Both the position numbers and the translations under genes were made by a program. Under the pieces are notes generated by a model that saw only the letters and a list, made by a program, of their open reading frames with translations, did no database searches and was not told where the DNA came from. Source: Planctomycetota bacterium (GTDB lineage Bacteria; Planctomycetota; UBA1135; GCA-002748355). Taken from it: a stretch of DNA of 64,000 nt. This document shows, one piece after another, positions 25,587 through 34,970 of the stretch; within the stretch, counting starts at the first letter, position 1; each line of letters opens with the position of its first letter. The stretch lies in contig JACKHW010000005.1 of NCBI GenBank assembly GCA_020638795.1, positions 310,001-374,000 on the forward strand. The letters run 5' to 3'.

Positions 25587-28319
25587 ATGGTTCGGACCTA
25601 TCTGATCGACGGCACGGCCTTGGCCTATCGCGCTCACTTCGCATTCACGGCGCGTGGAGACGGGCTGACGACCGCAGACGGGCACCCGACATCGGCGACG
25701 TACGGGTTCATCCTGTCCCTTCGCGCTCTTCTTCAGAAAGAGTCACCGGACTGCATCGCCGTCGCCTTCGATGGACCGACCGAGCATCTCGAGCGCACCG
25801 AACTCTTCCCTGAGTACAAGGCAACCCGAGAGAAAGCGCCCGATGAGCTGCTGATGCAATTCGACGACGTCCGCAATGTCGTCGAGGGCTTCGGGATTCC
25901 GATCATCGAGATGAAGGGGCAAGAAGCCGACGATGTCATCGGCACCCTCGCGCGGCGCTGTGCCGAACAGGGACACGAAGTCTTCGTCGTGACCGCGGAC
26001 AAGGACTTCATGCAGCTCGTCGATGACGACAAGATTCGGCTGTACGACCTGCGCACGAAAGCGAACGAACCAACGCGTATCATCGGTCCCGACGAAGTCT
26101 TCGAGAAGTTCGGCGTGAAGCCAGAGCAGATGATGGATCTGCTCGCGCTCATGGGAGACACGAGCGACAACATCCCCGGAGTCGCCGGTGTCGGCCCCAA
26201 AACGGCTGCCAAACTCCTGTCCGAGCACGGGACTCTCGATGCCGTGCTCGCGGCGGCTCCGTCGATGAAGAAGTCCAAGCTGCGCGACAACCTGATCGAG
26301 AACGAGGCCAACGCTCGCCTCTCGCACGAGCTCGTGCGTATCCGGACGGATCTCGACTTGCCGATCGGCCCCGACGACCTCGGACCGCCGAATCCGGACG
26401 CCGGTCGACTCGTCGAGCTGTTCCAAAGACTCGAGTTCCGGCGCTACGCGGAGGAATTCGCGAAGCTCGCAGAGGAAGGCAGCGCGGTCGTCTCGTCGGA
26501 TCGCGAGAGCCTCGACGTTCGAACCGTGACGAGCGTCGAAGGGTGCAACGCACTCGCTCGACGCCTTCGCGAAGCACGCTCTTTCGTCGTCGAGGCCATC
26601 GACGGTGACGACCACGACGTGCTCGGGCTCGCGTTCTCGATCCGCGAGGGCCAAGCGTTCTACGTCGCATTGCCACCTCGAGAACAGCGTTCCGACCTCG
26701 AAGCCATGCTGTCGTGCTTCCGTGAGCCGATCGCGTCGGACAGCGATGCGATCGCTTCGTCGGATCTGAAAGCGGTTTGGCACACGTTCTTGCCATGCGG
26801 CATTCGGGTCGGCAACGGAGTCTTCGATGCGCGGCTCGCGAGCTACTGCATCGCGCCTGGCATTCGACGACACGACGTCCGCAGCTTGGCACTCAGCGCG
26901 CTCGGTCGCGGCCTCGAGGGATTCGAACAACTGACCGGCACGGCTCGCAATCGGCGCGCCGCGCGTGACATCCCGATCGAAGAACTCAGCGCATGGGCAG
27001 GCGCACGCGCAGAAACGGTCCTGCGACTTCGCGAGCACCTCGAACGCGAGTTGCAGGAGAACGATGTCGAGAGCGTCTACCACGACATCGAACTGCCACT
27101 CGTTCCCGTACTCGCCGATATGGAGAGTCGGGGCATCACCGTGAGCACGGACGTTCTCGATGAGCTCCGAGTCGACTTCTCGAAACGCCTGAAGAACCTC
27201 GAATCGGAAATCCACCGACTCGCAGGCGATCACGACACAGACGAGCTCAATCTCGCGAGTCCACAACAAGTCGGCGATCTGTTGTTTTCACAGCTCGAGA
27301 TCGCCAAGCAACTCGGTCGCCGCGCACCGAAGCGAACCAAGACGGGACAGTGGGCGACCGACGCGGCAACGCTCGATCGCTTTGGCGATCACGAGATCGT
27401 GGCGGCGATCCTCGAGTGGCGCCGCCTGTCCAAACTCATGGGGACCTACGTCGACGCCCTGCCGAAACTGATCGGCGCGGACGGACGTATCCACACGAGC
27501 TTCAATCAGACGGTCGCGGCGACGGGTCGATTGTCGAGCGAGGACCCCAACCTCCAGAACATCCCGATTCGCACCGAGGACGGGCGGCAACTGCGCCGCG
27601 CGTTCGTCGCTGGAGAGGCTGGCTGGGTCATCGTGTCGGCCGACTATTCGCAGATCGAGTTGCGAATCCTCGCCCACCTTTCGGGAGACGAAAACCTGCG
27701 CAAGGGCTTCGCGGACGGCGAAGACGTGCACCGGCGCACCGCTTCGATCGTCTTCGGAGTTTTGCCGCAGGCCGTCGACACGACGTTGCGCAGTCACGCC
27801 AAAGTCGTCAACTACGGGCTCGTCTACGGCATGGGCGTGAGCCGTCTCGCGAACGAGACCGGCATGTCGCAAGTCGATGCCAAGAAGTTCATCGACGCCT
27901 ACTTCCGCGCGATGCCGAAAGTGAAGGGATGGCTCGACGGAACGCTGCAGAGTGCACGGGCGAGCGGCGAAGTCCGCACGCTGTTCGGGCGGCGACGCCC
28001 GATTCCCGAGATCCACTCGGACGCCGCGCGCTTGCGCGTGGGCGCCGAGAACGTCGCCGTCAACTCGCCGATCCAGGGCACCGCCGCCGACATCGTCAAG
28101 CGCGCGATGATCAAGCTCCATGCCGAGCTACGCCGCCGCGAACTCGCGGGCCGCATGCTACTCCAGGTGCACGACGAACTCGTGCTCGAGTGCCCTGAGG
28201 TCGAACTCGAAGAGACGATCCACGTCATCCGCTCGTGCATGGAAGGCGCTGCGGAGCTGAGCGTGCCACTCGACGTCGACGTCGGCCACGGCAAGAGCTG
28301 GCTCGAAGCTCACGGATGA
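25587..28319 (+). CDS. polA: DNA polymerase I
   Basis: The frame is 910 residues from ATG at 25587 (MVRTYLIDGTALAYRAHFAF). Residues 1-300 are the 5'-3' exonuclease, with VAFDGPTEHLERTE, GQEADDVIGTLA and TADKDFMQLV. The 3'-5' exonuclease region keeps the fold but has lost its acidic residues: the D-x-E of motif I reads VEAIDG and the later aspartates are also replaced, so proofreading is probably absent. The polymerase domain is intact: motif A SADYSQIELRILAHLSG, O-helix RSHAKVVNYGLVYG, and motif C QVHDELVLE. The O-helix has Tyr where E. coli and Taq have Phe. The enzyme acts in repair and Okazaki fragment processing. Confidence 0.95.
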   Translation: MVRTYLIDGTALAYRAHFAFTARGDGLTTADGHPTSATYGFILSLRALLQKESPDCIAVAFDGPTEHLERTELFPEYKATREKAPDELLMQFDDVRNVVEGFGIPIIEMKGQEADDVIGTLARRCAEQGHEVFVVTADKDFMQLVDDDKIRLYDLRTKANEPTRIIGPDEVFEKFGVKPEQMMDLLALMGDTSDNIPGVAGVGPKTAAKLLSEHGTLDAVLAAAPSMKKSKLRDNLIENEANARLSHELVRIRTDLDLPIGPDDLGPPNPDAGRLVELFQRLEFRRYAEEFAKLAEEGSAVVSSDRESLDVRTVTSVEGCNALARRLREARSFVVEAIDGDDHDVLGLAFSIREGQAFYVALPPREQRSDLEAMLSCFREPIASDSDAIASSDLKAVWHTFLPCGIRVGNGVFDARLASYCIAPGIRRHDVRSLALSALGRGLEGFEQLTGTARNRRAARDIPIEELSAWAGARAETVLRLREHLERELQENDVESVYHDIELPLVPVLADMESRGITVSTDVLDELRVDFSKRLKNLESEIHRLAGDHDTDELNLASPQQVGDLLFSQLEIAKQLGRRAPKRTKTGQWATDAATLDRFGDHEIVAAILEWRRLSKLMGTYVDALPKLIGADGRIHTSFNQTVAATGRLSSEDPNLQNIPIRTEDGRQLRRAFVAGEAGWVIVSADYSQIELRILAHLSGDENLRKGFADGEDVHRRTASIVFGVLPQAVDTTLRSHAKVVNYGLVYGMGVSRLANETGMSQVDAKKFIDAYFRAMPKVKGWLDGTLQSARASGEVRTLFGRRRPIPEIHSDAARLRVGAENVAVNSPIQGTAADIVKRAMIKLHAELRRRELAGRMLLQVHDELVLECPEVELEETIHVIRSCMEGAAELSVPLDVDVGHGKSWLEAHG

Positions 28320-28382
28320 ACTCCACGAAGCACCTCCCTCATTCGCACTTGGAGCAGCACTCACGCCTGCTAACGTCGCGCC

Positions 28383-28988
28383 ATGAAGTGGGAGCCGATC
28401 CTCGCGATGGCCGTGCTGTTCGCCCTTGGACTGTGGATCGTCGTGTCGCCAGCGCGGCACGGCGACTTGCCTGCCTTGCGTGAAGGCGCACGCACGGTCG
28501 ACCTGAGGATCGGGAATGCGCGCGGCGTGCTCGAAGCCGTCGGCAGCGGTGAGCAGGCGACCTATCGCATCCTCTGGCGCGACGGTGAGGTAGGAGAGTC
28601 GTTCGACGCACGGTCGCTCGACCACGACTTCGGGCGCGGCGCGGCGGATCGCATCCTCGACGAGGCGGACAACCCACTGTTCCGCATCCTGTCGATCACA
28701 TCGTGGTCCGGCGTCGTCTGGGTTCTAGTCGGGTTCCTGGGACAGGCGCTGTTCTTCGCGCGCATGGCCGTCCAGTGGATCGTCAGCGAACGAGAGAAAC
28801 GCAGCGTCGTACCGCGCGTCTTCTGGGTCTTCAGCCTGGCGGGCGCGGTGATGCTGTTCGCGTACTTCGCCTGGAGACGCGACATCATCGGCATCCTCGG
28901 CCAAACCACGGGTATCGTGATCTACGCGCGCAACCTGCGACTGATCACGAAGGAAGCGCGACGGCAGTCGGCGCAAACGACCGCCTGA
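28383..28988 (+). CDS. LAB_N domain membrane protein (lipid-A-disaccharide synthase N-terminal type)
   Basis: The frame is 201 residues from ATG at 28383, 63 bases after polA. One N-terminal helix (ILAMAVLFALGLWIVVS) is followed by about 80 residues outside the membrane, then three helices containing the LAB_N pattern: GQALFFARMAVQWIVSEREK, SVVPRVFWVFSLAGAVMLFA and GQTTGIVIYARNL. In other bacteria this domain stands alone or at the N-terminus of LpxB. Its exact role is unclear; it is linked to lipid A or glycolipid synthesis, and its presence suggests a lipopolysaccharide-type outer membrane. Confidence 0.85.
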   Translation: MKWEPILAMAVLFALGLWIVVSPARHGDLPALREGARTVDLRIGNARGVLEAVGSGEQATYRILWRDGEVGESFDARSLDHDFGRGAADRILDEADNPLFRILSITSWSGVVWVLVGFLGQALFFARMAVQWIVSEREKRSVVPRVFWVFSLAGAVMLFAYFAWRRDIIGILGQTTGIVIYARNLRLITKEARRQSAQTTA

Positions 28989-29016
28989 TACGTATTGGTC
29001 TTCGCTGGCTTCTTCC

Positions 29017-30222
29017 ATGCATCCATCCAGGTTGTCCATGTTGGGGTTCCTCGCACTCGTTCAGAGTCTTGGACTCGCACAGACGAGCGTGACGCTCGCG
29101 CCGCACACCTTCGTGGATCCATGGCGCAAGCTCGTGGTCGATAAGGCCTACAGAGCCGAGGGCGCGAACGTCGCGGACTTCGACGGCGACGGCCAACTCG
29201 ATCTCGTCTGCGGCGCTTTTTGGTACAAGGGCCCGGACTTCACCGTACGCACACGCATCCACGCAGGCTCGTCGTTCCCGATCGGGGGCTACAGCGATCG
29301 CTTCTTCGCGTTCGTCGATGACTTCGACGGTGATGGTCGGACCGACGTCTTGACGGTCGGTCTCCCGGGACAGAACGCCTACTGGTACCGCAATCCGGGT
29401 ACGACCGGTTTGTGGAACGAGTATCCGGTCGCGGCCGGCGTCGGTACGGAATCGCCCGCCTTCGAAGACCTCGACCGCGACGGGGTCCGAGAACTCGTCT
29501 GTGCGCAGGGCGGCAGCCTCGTTCGTCTCGTTCCCGATCGCTCGAAACCGTTCGCGCCTTGGACGTCGCGCCCGATCTTTCGCAGCACGATCTTCGGACC
29601 GTTCACGCATGGGCTCGGCGTCGGGGACGTCGATGGCGACGGACGCCAGGATGTACTCACGAAGGACGGCTGGTTCAGGCAGCCGGCGACTCTCGTCGGC
29701 GATCCGGACTGGACCGCTTTCCCTTACCTGTTCTCGCTTTTCGGTGGCGCGCAGATGCACTGCGTCGATCTCGACGGGGATGGCGACGCGGACATCGTGT
29801 CGAGCTTCCACGCGCACGGCTGGGGACTCGCGTGGTACGAGCACGTGAAGCGCGGCAACGCGATCGACTTCGTGCCGCACGTCATCCTACCTCCCGTCGC
29901 ACCACCACCGGGAACGCCGCGCGTGTCGCAGTTGCATGCGTTGTGTGTTGGGGACTTCGATGGTGACGGTGTCTTGGACATCGCTACTGGTAAGACCTTT
30001 TGGGCTCACAACGGACTCGATCCCGGCGCCTTCGATCCCGCGGAGATCTGGATCTTCCACACTCGACGGTCGACTGCGGGAGTGCGCTTCGATCCGGTCC
30101 ACGTCGACGGTGACTCGGGTGTCGGTCGACAACTCGTGGCGCGGGACGTCGACGGCGACGGCAAACTCGATCTCGTCGTCGGCAACAAGAAGGGAGCCGC
30201 GATCCACTTCGCGCAGCGTTGA
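29017..30222 (+). CDS. Secreted FG-GAP/VCBS repeat protein
   Basis: The frame is 401 residues from ATG at 29017. A signal peptide ends near LGLAQT. The mature part is a beta-propeller built from FG-GAP units with the calcium-binding D-x-D-G-D-G core: ADFDGDGQLDLV, DDFDGDGRTDVLT, GDVDGDGRQDVLT, CVDLDGDGDADIV, GDFDGDGVLDIATG and RDVDGDGKLDLVVG. Such proteins are common in Planctomycetota and are thought to bind ligands or other proteins at the cell surface. No catalytic domain is attached. Confidence 0.9.
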   Translation: MHPSRLSMLGFLALVQSLGLAQTSVTLAPHTFVDPWRKLVVDKAYRAEGANVADFDGDGQLDLVCGAFWYKGPDFTVRTRIHAGSSFPIGGYSDRFFAFVDDFDGDGRTDVLTVGLPGQNAYWYRNPGTTGLWNEYPVAAGVGTESPAFEDLDRDGVRELVCAQGGSLVRLVPDRSKPFAPWTSRPIFRSTIFGPFTHGLGVGDVDGDGRQDVLTKDGWFRQPATLVGDPDWTAFPYLFSLFGGAQMHCVDLDGDGDADIVSSFHAHGWGLAWYEHVKRGNAIDFVPHVILPPVAPPPGTPRVSQLHALCVGDFDGDGVLDIATGKTFWAHNGLDPGAFDPAEIWIFHTRRSTAGVRFDPVHVDGDSGVGRQLVARDVDGDGKLDLVVGNKKGAAIHFAQR

Positions 30223-30273
30223 TCCGAGCGACGAGCCGCCCAACCATACCGTGCGACGCGCGCGCAGACTCTC

Positions 30274-31581
30274 TCACGGCAGCGGCGGCACCGCGCACTC
30301 GAACTGAAGGTTCGCATCGGGGTGGATTGATGTACGCACGATCGTCCTCAGTCGACGTTCCGGCACACCGCGCCATGCTTCTTCGCTGTTGATCGTGACG
30401 ACGCATTCCTTCGAGAGATCGAGGACGCGATCGTCGAGCAGGACCTGGAGGCCGGCAGGATCCTTGTCGCAGCGAATGTGGATCTGGTTCGCCTTGCGAT
30501 CGAGGTCGGCGACGACGATCGACTCGAGCACCGGCTTGTCCCATCGCAACCAGTAGAACTGACGCTTCCACGAGAGCTTTGGCTGCCACGTGATGCGCTC
30601 GGGAACCGCGTTGCGCGACGACTTCGTGACCTTCTCGAGCAACCACTCGATACCCTCTTCAGGGAACCCATGGCCGCGATCCGTCACTTCGATGTACTCG
30701 AAGTCGTAGCCACCCCACTTCTCCTGCGCCTGCTTCAAGAGCTCGACCGCGAACTGATTGGGCGCAGGCGGCACGCGCGGGTCGTCGGTGCTCTGGAAGA
30801 TCACCGCACGCACGTTGCGAAGACTCGGGATCACCCCCGCTTCGATGTCGATGAGCTTGGTCTTGTCACGAATGTCGAAGATCGGCGTTGGGGCGCCGGC
30901 GGACGGCACGATCGCCGCGATGCGATCCGCGTGATGCGCACCGAGTGTCCAACTCCCGTAGCCACCCATCGAATGACCCGCGAAATACACGTGGTCCGGA
31001 TCGACCTTGAACGTGCGCATCGCGCAGTCCATGAGCTCGAGCACCCATTCTTCGGTCCCGTCGGTCGTCCAGCCGTGCTCGGACTTGACCAACACTTCGG
31101 GGCAGACCAACGCCCAATCGAACTTGTTCGCGGCGCTCTGGTAGGCACCGAATGCCGAGCCCGCGTCTCCCGAACCCGCGCCTCCGCCGTGCAGTCCGAA
31201 GACGAGGCCTTTCGGTCGCTTCGTTTCGCCACCGACGAGATAAAGCCCGCGCTTTTCCTTCTCGTCGAACCAGTTGCGTCCACCGCGCTCGAGGCGTCGC
31301 CCCTTCTTGTGGTAGTCGAGGATCTTCTTGCGCCACGCTGCGGCGTCTTTCTTCGACAGCGGTTCGACACGCGCGAGAGTTTCGAAGAGCTTCGCCTCGA
31401 GGGCATCCCGCTCACCGGGCTCGGCGACGATGAAGGCTCGGATGGCTTTCTCGCACTCGGAACGCGTCGGCGCCTTCTGCTGCGCAGCGAGCGGATGCTG
31501 CAGCTGAGCCGCCAACAGCGCAGCGAACGACGACGCGAGCACGGAACAGCGCGACTTCTTGGATCCCATCGAGAACACCAT
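30274..31581 (-). CDS. Exported alpha/beta-hydrolase (esterase/prolyl-oligopeptidase type) at the end of the dcw operon
   Basis: The frame is 435 residues from ATG at 31581, two bases after the murB stop; an in-frame ATG at 31569 is also possible. A signal peptide (VLASSFAALLAAQLQHPLAAQ) leads into about 70 helical residues, then the hydrolase: FGLHGGGAGSGD, the nucleophile elbow AGHSMGGYGSW, the acid near QSTDDPRVPP and the histidine in VTDRGHGFPEEG. The last 100 residues (WKRQFYWLRWD onwards) are beta-rich. Its place directly after murB implies co-transcription with the wall genes. The substrate is unknown. Confidence 0.85.
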   Translation of the reverse strand: MVFSMGSKKSRCSVLASSFAALLAAQLQHPLAAQQKAPTRSECEKAIRAFIVAEPGERDALEAKLFETLARVEPLSKKDAAAWRKKILDYHKKGRRLERGGRNWFDEKEKRGLYLVGGETKRPKGLVFGLHGGGAGSGDAGSAFGAYQSAANKFDWALVCPEVLVKSEHGWTTDGTEEWVLELMDCAMRTFKVDPDHVYFAGHSMGGYGSWTLGAHHADRIAAIVPSAGAPTPIFDIRDKTKLIDIEAGVIPSLRNVRAVIFQSTDDPRVPPAPNQFAVELLKQAQEKWGGYDFEYIEVTDRGHGFPEEGIEWLLEKVTKSSRNAVPERITWQPKLSWKRQFYWLRWDKPVLESIVVADLDRKANQIHIRCDKDPAGLQVLLDDRVLDLSKECVVTINSEEAWRGVPERRLRTIVRTSIHPDANLQFECAVPPLP

Positions 31582-31583
31582 GC

Positions 31584-32474
31584 TCAATACCCCCACAACT
31601 TCACTTCGAGTTCGAGTTCGACGCCGAACTCCTCGCGGACTCGATTCCGAACACGGTCGACGAGTTCGAGCACTTGCGCGGCCGTGCCTCCGCCCTTGTT
31701 GACGAAGTAGTTGGCGTGCTTCGTCGACACTTCGATCGGGCCGATCGACTCTCCCTTGAGTCCGGCAGCCTGGATCAAACGGCCCGCAGCATCGCCCTCC
31801 GGATTCTTGAAGATGCATCCGACACTCTTCTCCGTGACGGGCTGTGTTGCATTCCGCTTCTGCAGGTGATCCTTCATTGCCTGCTGAATCGCAGTGGGAC
31901 TGCCGGTCGACAACTCGAACGTCGCCGTCGTCACGAGCACGTCTCCGAGATTGCCGTTGCGGTAGGACGGAGCGAGTTCGTCACGCTCGAGCGTGCGAAG
32001 CTCGCCGGTCTCGTCGACGATGCGCAGCGACACGATTCGATCGAACGTCTCGCTCGTCGCCGTACCCGCGTTCATCGCGACCGCACCGCCGACTTGGGCA
32101 GGGATGCCGATCAGTCCTTCGAGTCCGGAGAGGCACGCGTCCTTGGCTTGTCGAAGAAGTGCGGGAAGACTCGCGCCGGCCGAAGCCACGAGCCGATTGC
32201 CGTCCTTGACGACTCGTTGCCATGTATCGATCGCGATCACGATCGCGTCGATCCCGGAGTCCGCGATCAAGAGATTGCTTCCGCCACCCAGAACGACCCA
32301 CGGCAGATCGTGCTCGCGACAGACGCGGAGGATGAGCGCCGCATCTTCCTCGGCCCACGGCTCCGCGTAGACGCGAGCCGGACCACCGATGCGGATGTGC
32401 GAGCGCGGCGCGAGGTCCACACCTTCGCGCAGAACACCCTTAAAGCCCTCGAACCACCTCTTGGACCACTCCAT
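31584..32474 (-). CDS. murB: UDP-N-acetylenolpyruvoylglucosamine reductase MurB
   Basis: The frame is 296 residues from ATG at 32474, overlapping the end of murC by 35 bases. It has the FAD-binding features of MurB: HIRIGGPARVYAEP, VLGGGSNLLI and GLEGLIGIPAQVGGAVAMNA. At the proton-donor position it reads KSVGCIFKNPEGD, so Cys replaces the Ser of the E. coli enzyme, a variant known in the family. The enzyme reduces UDP-GlcNAc-enolpyruvate to UDP-MurNAc with NADPH. The length fits the short MurB type lacking the extra E. coli loop. Confidence 0.95.
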   Translation of the reverse strand: MEWSKRWFEGFKGVLREGVDLAPRSHIRIGGPARVYAEPWAEEDAALILRVCREHDLPWVVLGGGSNLLIADSGIDAIVIAIDTWQRVVKDGNRLVASAGASLPALLRQAKDACLSGLEGLIGIPAQVGGAVAMNAGTATSETFDRIVSLRIVDETGELRTLERDELAPSYRNGNLGDVLVTTATFELSTGSPTAIQQAMKDHLQKRNATQPVTEKSVGCIFKNPEGDAAGRLIQAAGLKGESIGPIEVSTKHANYFVNKGGGTAAQVLELVDRVRNRVREEFGVELELEVKLWGY

Positions 32475-33831
32475 CGAGTTCTCCTGCCCCGAGCACGACG
32501 GGAATCGTCGCGTCCTCGAGTTCCCGCAGGATACTGCTTCCGAGCGTGGATACAGGCCCCGCGACACTCGCTCTGCCTCCCGCACTCCTCACGGCATCGA
32601 CGACGTCACTCGCCGCCACACCGTGGTCAGCGAGCGGATCCTCGCGCGCGGCGTAGATATCGGCGACGAGGCAATGGTCCGCGAGTGCGAGCGATGCACC
32701 GAAATCCTCGAGGAGGTGCTTCGTGCGTGAATGCTGGTGCGGTTGGAACGCGACGAGAATCGGTCGTCCGGGGTACACACGACGCACCGTCGACAGAACG
32801 GCTTCGATCTCTCGAGGGTGATGCGCGTAGTCGTCGACGAGGTGGCGCCCGGACACGCCGTGCCAGATCTGGAAGCGCCTCGCGACGCCGCGATAGTCAC
32901 TGAGTCCACGACACGCGAACTCCGGATCCGCGCCGGCATCCACCGCCATCGCGAGCGCGAACATCGCGTTGAAGACTTGGAACTTCCCGGGCACTTGCAA
33001 AGCGATTCGCGGCAACCGCTGCTTGCGATAGCTCGGTGTGAACGAGAAGCGCCCCAGGTCGTCGACAACGTCGATCGCACGCACGTCGGCGAAGAGTTGT
33101 GCCCCGATCCTCGTCAAGGTCACGTCCTTCGGGAGGCTACGGAACACCGTGTCCGGAACGTTCTCGTGCACATAGAGCTTGCCGCCATGCCGCAAGTTGC
33201 CCGCGTACGCCGCAAACGAGTCTTCGAGTGCTTCGAGATTGGGGTAGCAGTCGAAGTGATCCGAATCGAGATTCAGGATCGCTCCGAACGTCGGGCGCAA
33301 CTGGTGGAAGCTCCGATTGAACTCGCAGGCTTCGACGACGAACAGGTCGGACTGCCCGCCATGCCCGTTGCCGATGTCGTCGCCGATCAACTCACCCCCG
33401 ACGAGATAGCTGCAATCGATCTGCGAAGCATGCAGGGCAGCGACACACATCGCCGTCGTCGATGTCTTGCCGTGCGTTCCCGCGACCGCGATCGTGCGAC
33501 GTCCGGTCGACAGCGTGCCGATCGCTTCGGCGTAGAAGAGGCATGGGATCCGACGACTGCGCGCTTCGAGGAGTTCGGGGTTGTCTTCGGGAATCGCCGC
33601 CGAACGAACCAGCCATCCATCTTCGAGATTCGGCAGCGCATGCAGGCCATGGCCGACATCGATGCGCAACCCGAGGGCGCGCAGCGCTCTCACGTTCGGC
33701 GAATCGAACGCATCGGACCCGGTCACGGCGACACCGAGACCGGTCAGCATCCGCGCGAGACCCGACATCCCACTCCCACCGATGCCGACGAGGTGTGCGC
33801 GCCGGATCGGGATCGTCGTTCGACGACTCAT
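32440..33831 (-). CDS. murC: UDP-N-acetylmuramate--L-alanine ligase MurC
   Basis: The frame is 463 residues from ATG at 33831, which overlaps the murG stop (ATGA); this decides the start. Key motifs are the N-terminal HLVGIGGSGMSGLA, the P-loop VAGTHGKTSTTAM, VVEACEFNRSF with the magnesium-binding Glu, and the C-terminal DDYAHHPREIEA. It adds L-alanine to UDP-MurNAc in the cytoplasm. It overlaps murB downstream by 35 bases. Confidence 0.96.
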   Translation of the reverse strand: MSRRTTIPIRRAHLVGIGGSGMSGLARMLTGLGVAVTGSDAFDSPNVRALRALGLRIDVGHGLHALPNLEDGWLVRSAAIPEDNPELLEARSRRIPCLFYAEAIGTLSTGRRTIAVAGTHGKTSTTAMCVAALHASQIDCSYLVGGELIGDDIGNGHGGQSDLFVVEACEFNRSFHQLRPTFGAILNLDSDHFDCYPNLEALEDSFAAYAGNLRHGGKLYVHENVPDTVFRSLPKDVTLTRIGAQLFADVRAIDVVDDLGRFSFTPSYRKQRLPRIALQVPGKFQVFNAMFALAMAVDAGADPEFACRGLSDYRGVARRFQIWHGVSGRHLVDDYAHHPREIEAVLSTVRRVYPGRPILVAFQPHQHSRTKHLLEDFGASLALADHCLVADIYAAREDPLADHGVAASDVVDAVRSAGGRASVAGPVSTLGSSILRELEDATIPVVLGAGELDGVVQEVVRGL

Positions 33832-34961
33832 GAATCCATCTCCTGTGTTCCCGCGGGAGGCACCGTCGACTCGAGCACGACCGAGACCGAAGATTCGCGA
33901 GCGATCGCCCGCAGGTCGCGTGCGATTCGTGGACCAGCGTCGATCGGTACCGCGAGGCGACCACGTTCGCCCATGGCCACTCGCTCCGCAGGATCGCGCA
34001 CGAGTCGCGAGAGCACATCGCCGCCTTCTCCCGCTTCGAGGAGCTTCTGATCGAGCACGTGCATCGCACCGCGTCGCTCGAACCATTCCGCGTTGTGGAA
34101 CTGCTGACGATCTCGATGCCACGGATACGGCACGACGACTGCAGGGCGACTCGCAGCGGCGACTTCGACGAGGGTCGTGCCACCGCCTCGACATACGATG
34201 AAGTCGGCGGCCGCGTAGAGGCGTGGCATGTCGTCGACGAAGGTCTGGACGCTCGCGCGCAGACCGTGCTCTGCGTAGGCGCGCGCAGCGACCGCTTCTT
34301 TGTCCTGACCGGCGATGTGCACGATCGCGACGCGACCGTCCTTCGCTTCGGGGAGCTTCGCGAAGAGCCGAGGCAATGCACGATTGAGCGCCTCCGCACC
34401 CTGGCTCCCGCCGACGACGACGACGAGGCACTCCGCGTCACCCGCGAGTTGCCTGCGTACCTCCGGATCGGCGCGATGGCCGAGACCACGCACGAGGGGC
34501 ATGCCGGTAGCGACGGCGGGCACCCGTCCGAGATGGCGAACCGTTTCCGGAAAGCTCGTGAACACACGCCGCGCCAATCGCGCGAGCCACTTGACGGCGC
34601 GCCCGGGAACGACGTTCTGCTCGAGTAGCACGAAAGGGACGCGCGACGTGTACGCGGCGAGAGCACACGGGACCGATCCACGTCCGCCGAGACCGACGAC
34701 GATGTCGATGCGCGCTTCCTGCAAGAGTCGTCGCGCGGGCACGAGACTCTTCGTGAGCGCGAACGGCAACGCGAGCCCCGACTTGGGAAGCCGCGCTTCG
34801 TGGACGCGAACGTCTTCCAAGCCGCGCAGGAAGCGCTCTTCGACCGCTCGGCCTGGACGGACGAGATGGAGTTCGTTCCCCGGAGCACGCAGCTCGCGAA
34901 GTAGATTCAACCCGGGAACGAGATGTCCACCCGTCCCGCCACCGCTGACGAGGACGCGCAC
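33828..34961 (-). CDS. murG: UDP-GlcNAc:undecaprenyl-PP-MurNAc-pentapeptide transferase MurG
   Basis: The frame is 377 residues from GTG at 34961, nine bases after the LysM gene. The N-terminal glycine loop SGGGTGGHLVPGLNLL, the second loop VVVVGGSQGAEALNRALP and the UDP-GlcNAc site CRGGGTTLVEVAAASRP define MurG, together with EQNVVPGRA. It makes lipid II from lipid I at the inner face of the membrane. Confidence 0.95.
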   Translation of the reverse strand: MRVLVSGGGTGGHLVPGLNLLRELRAPGNELHLVRPGRAVEERFLRGLEDVRVHEARLPKSGLALPFALTKSLVPARRLLQEARIDIVVGLGGRGSVPCALAAYTSRVPFVLLEQNVVPGRAVKWLARLARRVFTSFPETVRHLGRVPAVATGMPLVRGLGHRADPEVRRQLAGDAECLVVVVGGSQGAEALNRALPRLFAKLPEAKDGRVAIVHIAGQDKEAVAARAYAEHGLRASVQTFVDDMPRLYAAADFIVCRGGGTTLVEVAAASRPAVVVPYPWHRDRQQFHNAEWFERRGAMHVLDQKLLEAGEGGDVLSRLVRDPAERVAMGERGRLAVPIDAGPRIARDLRAIARESSVSVVLESTVPPAGTQEMDS

Positions 34962-34970
34962 GGCGGCGAC

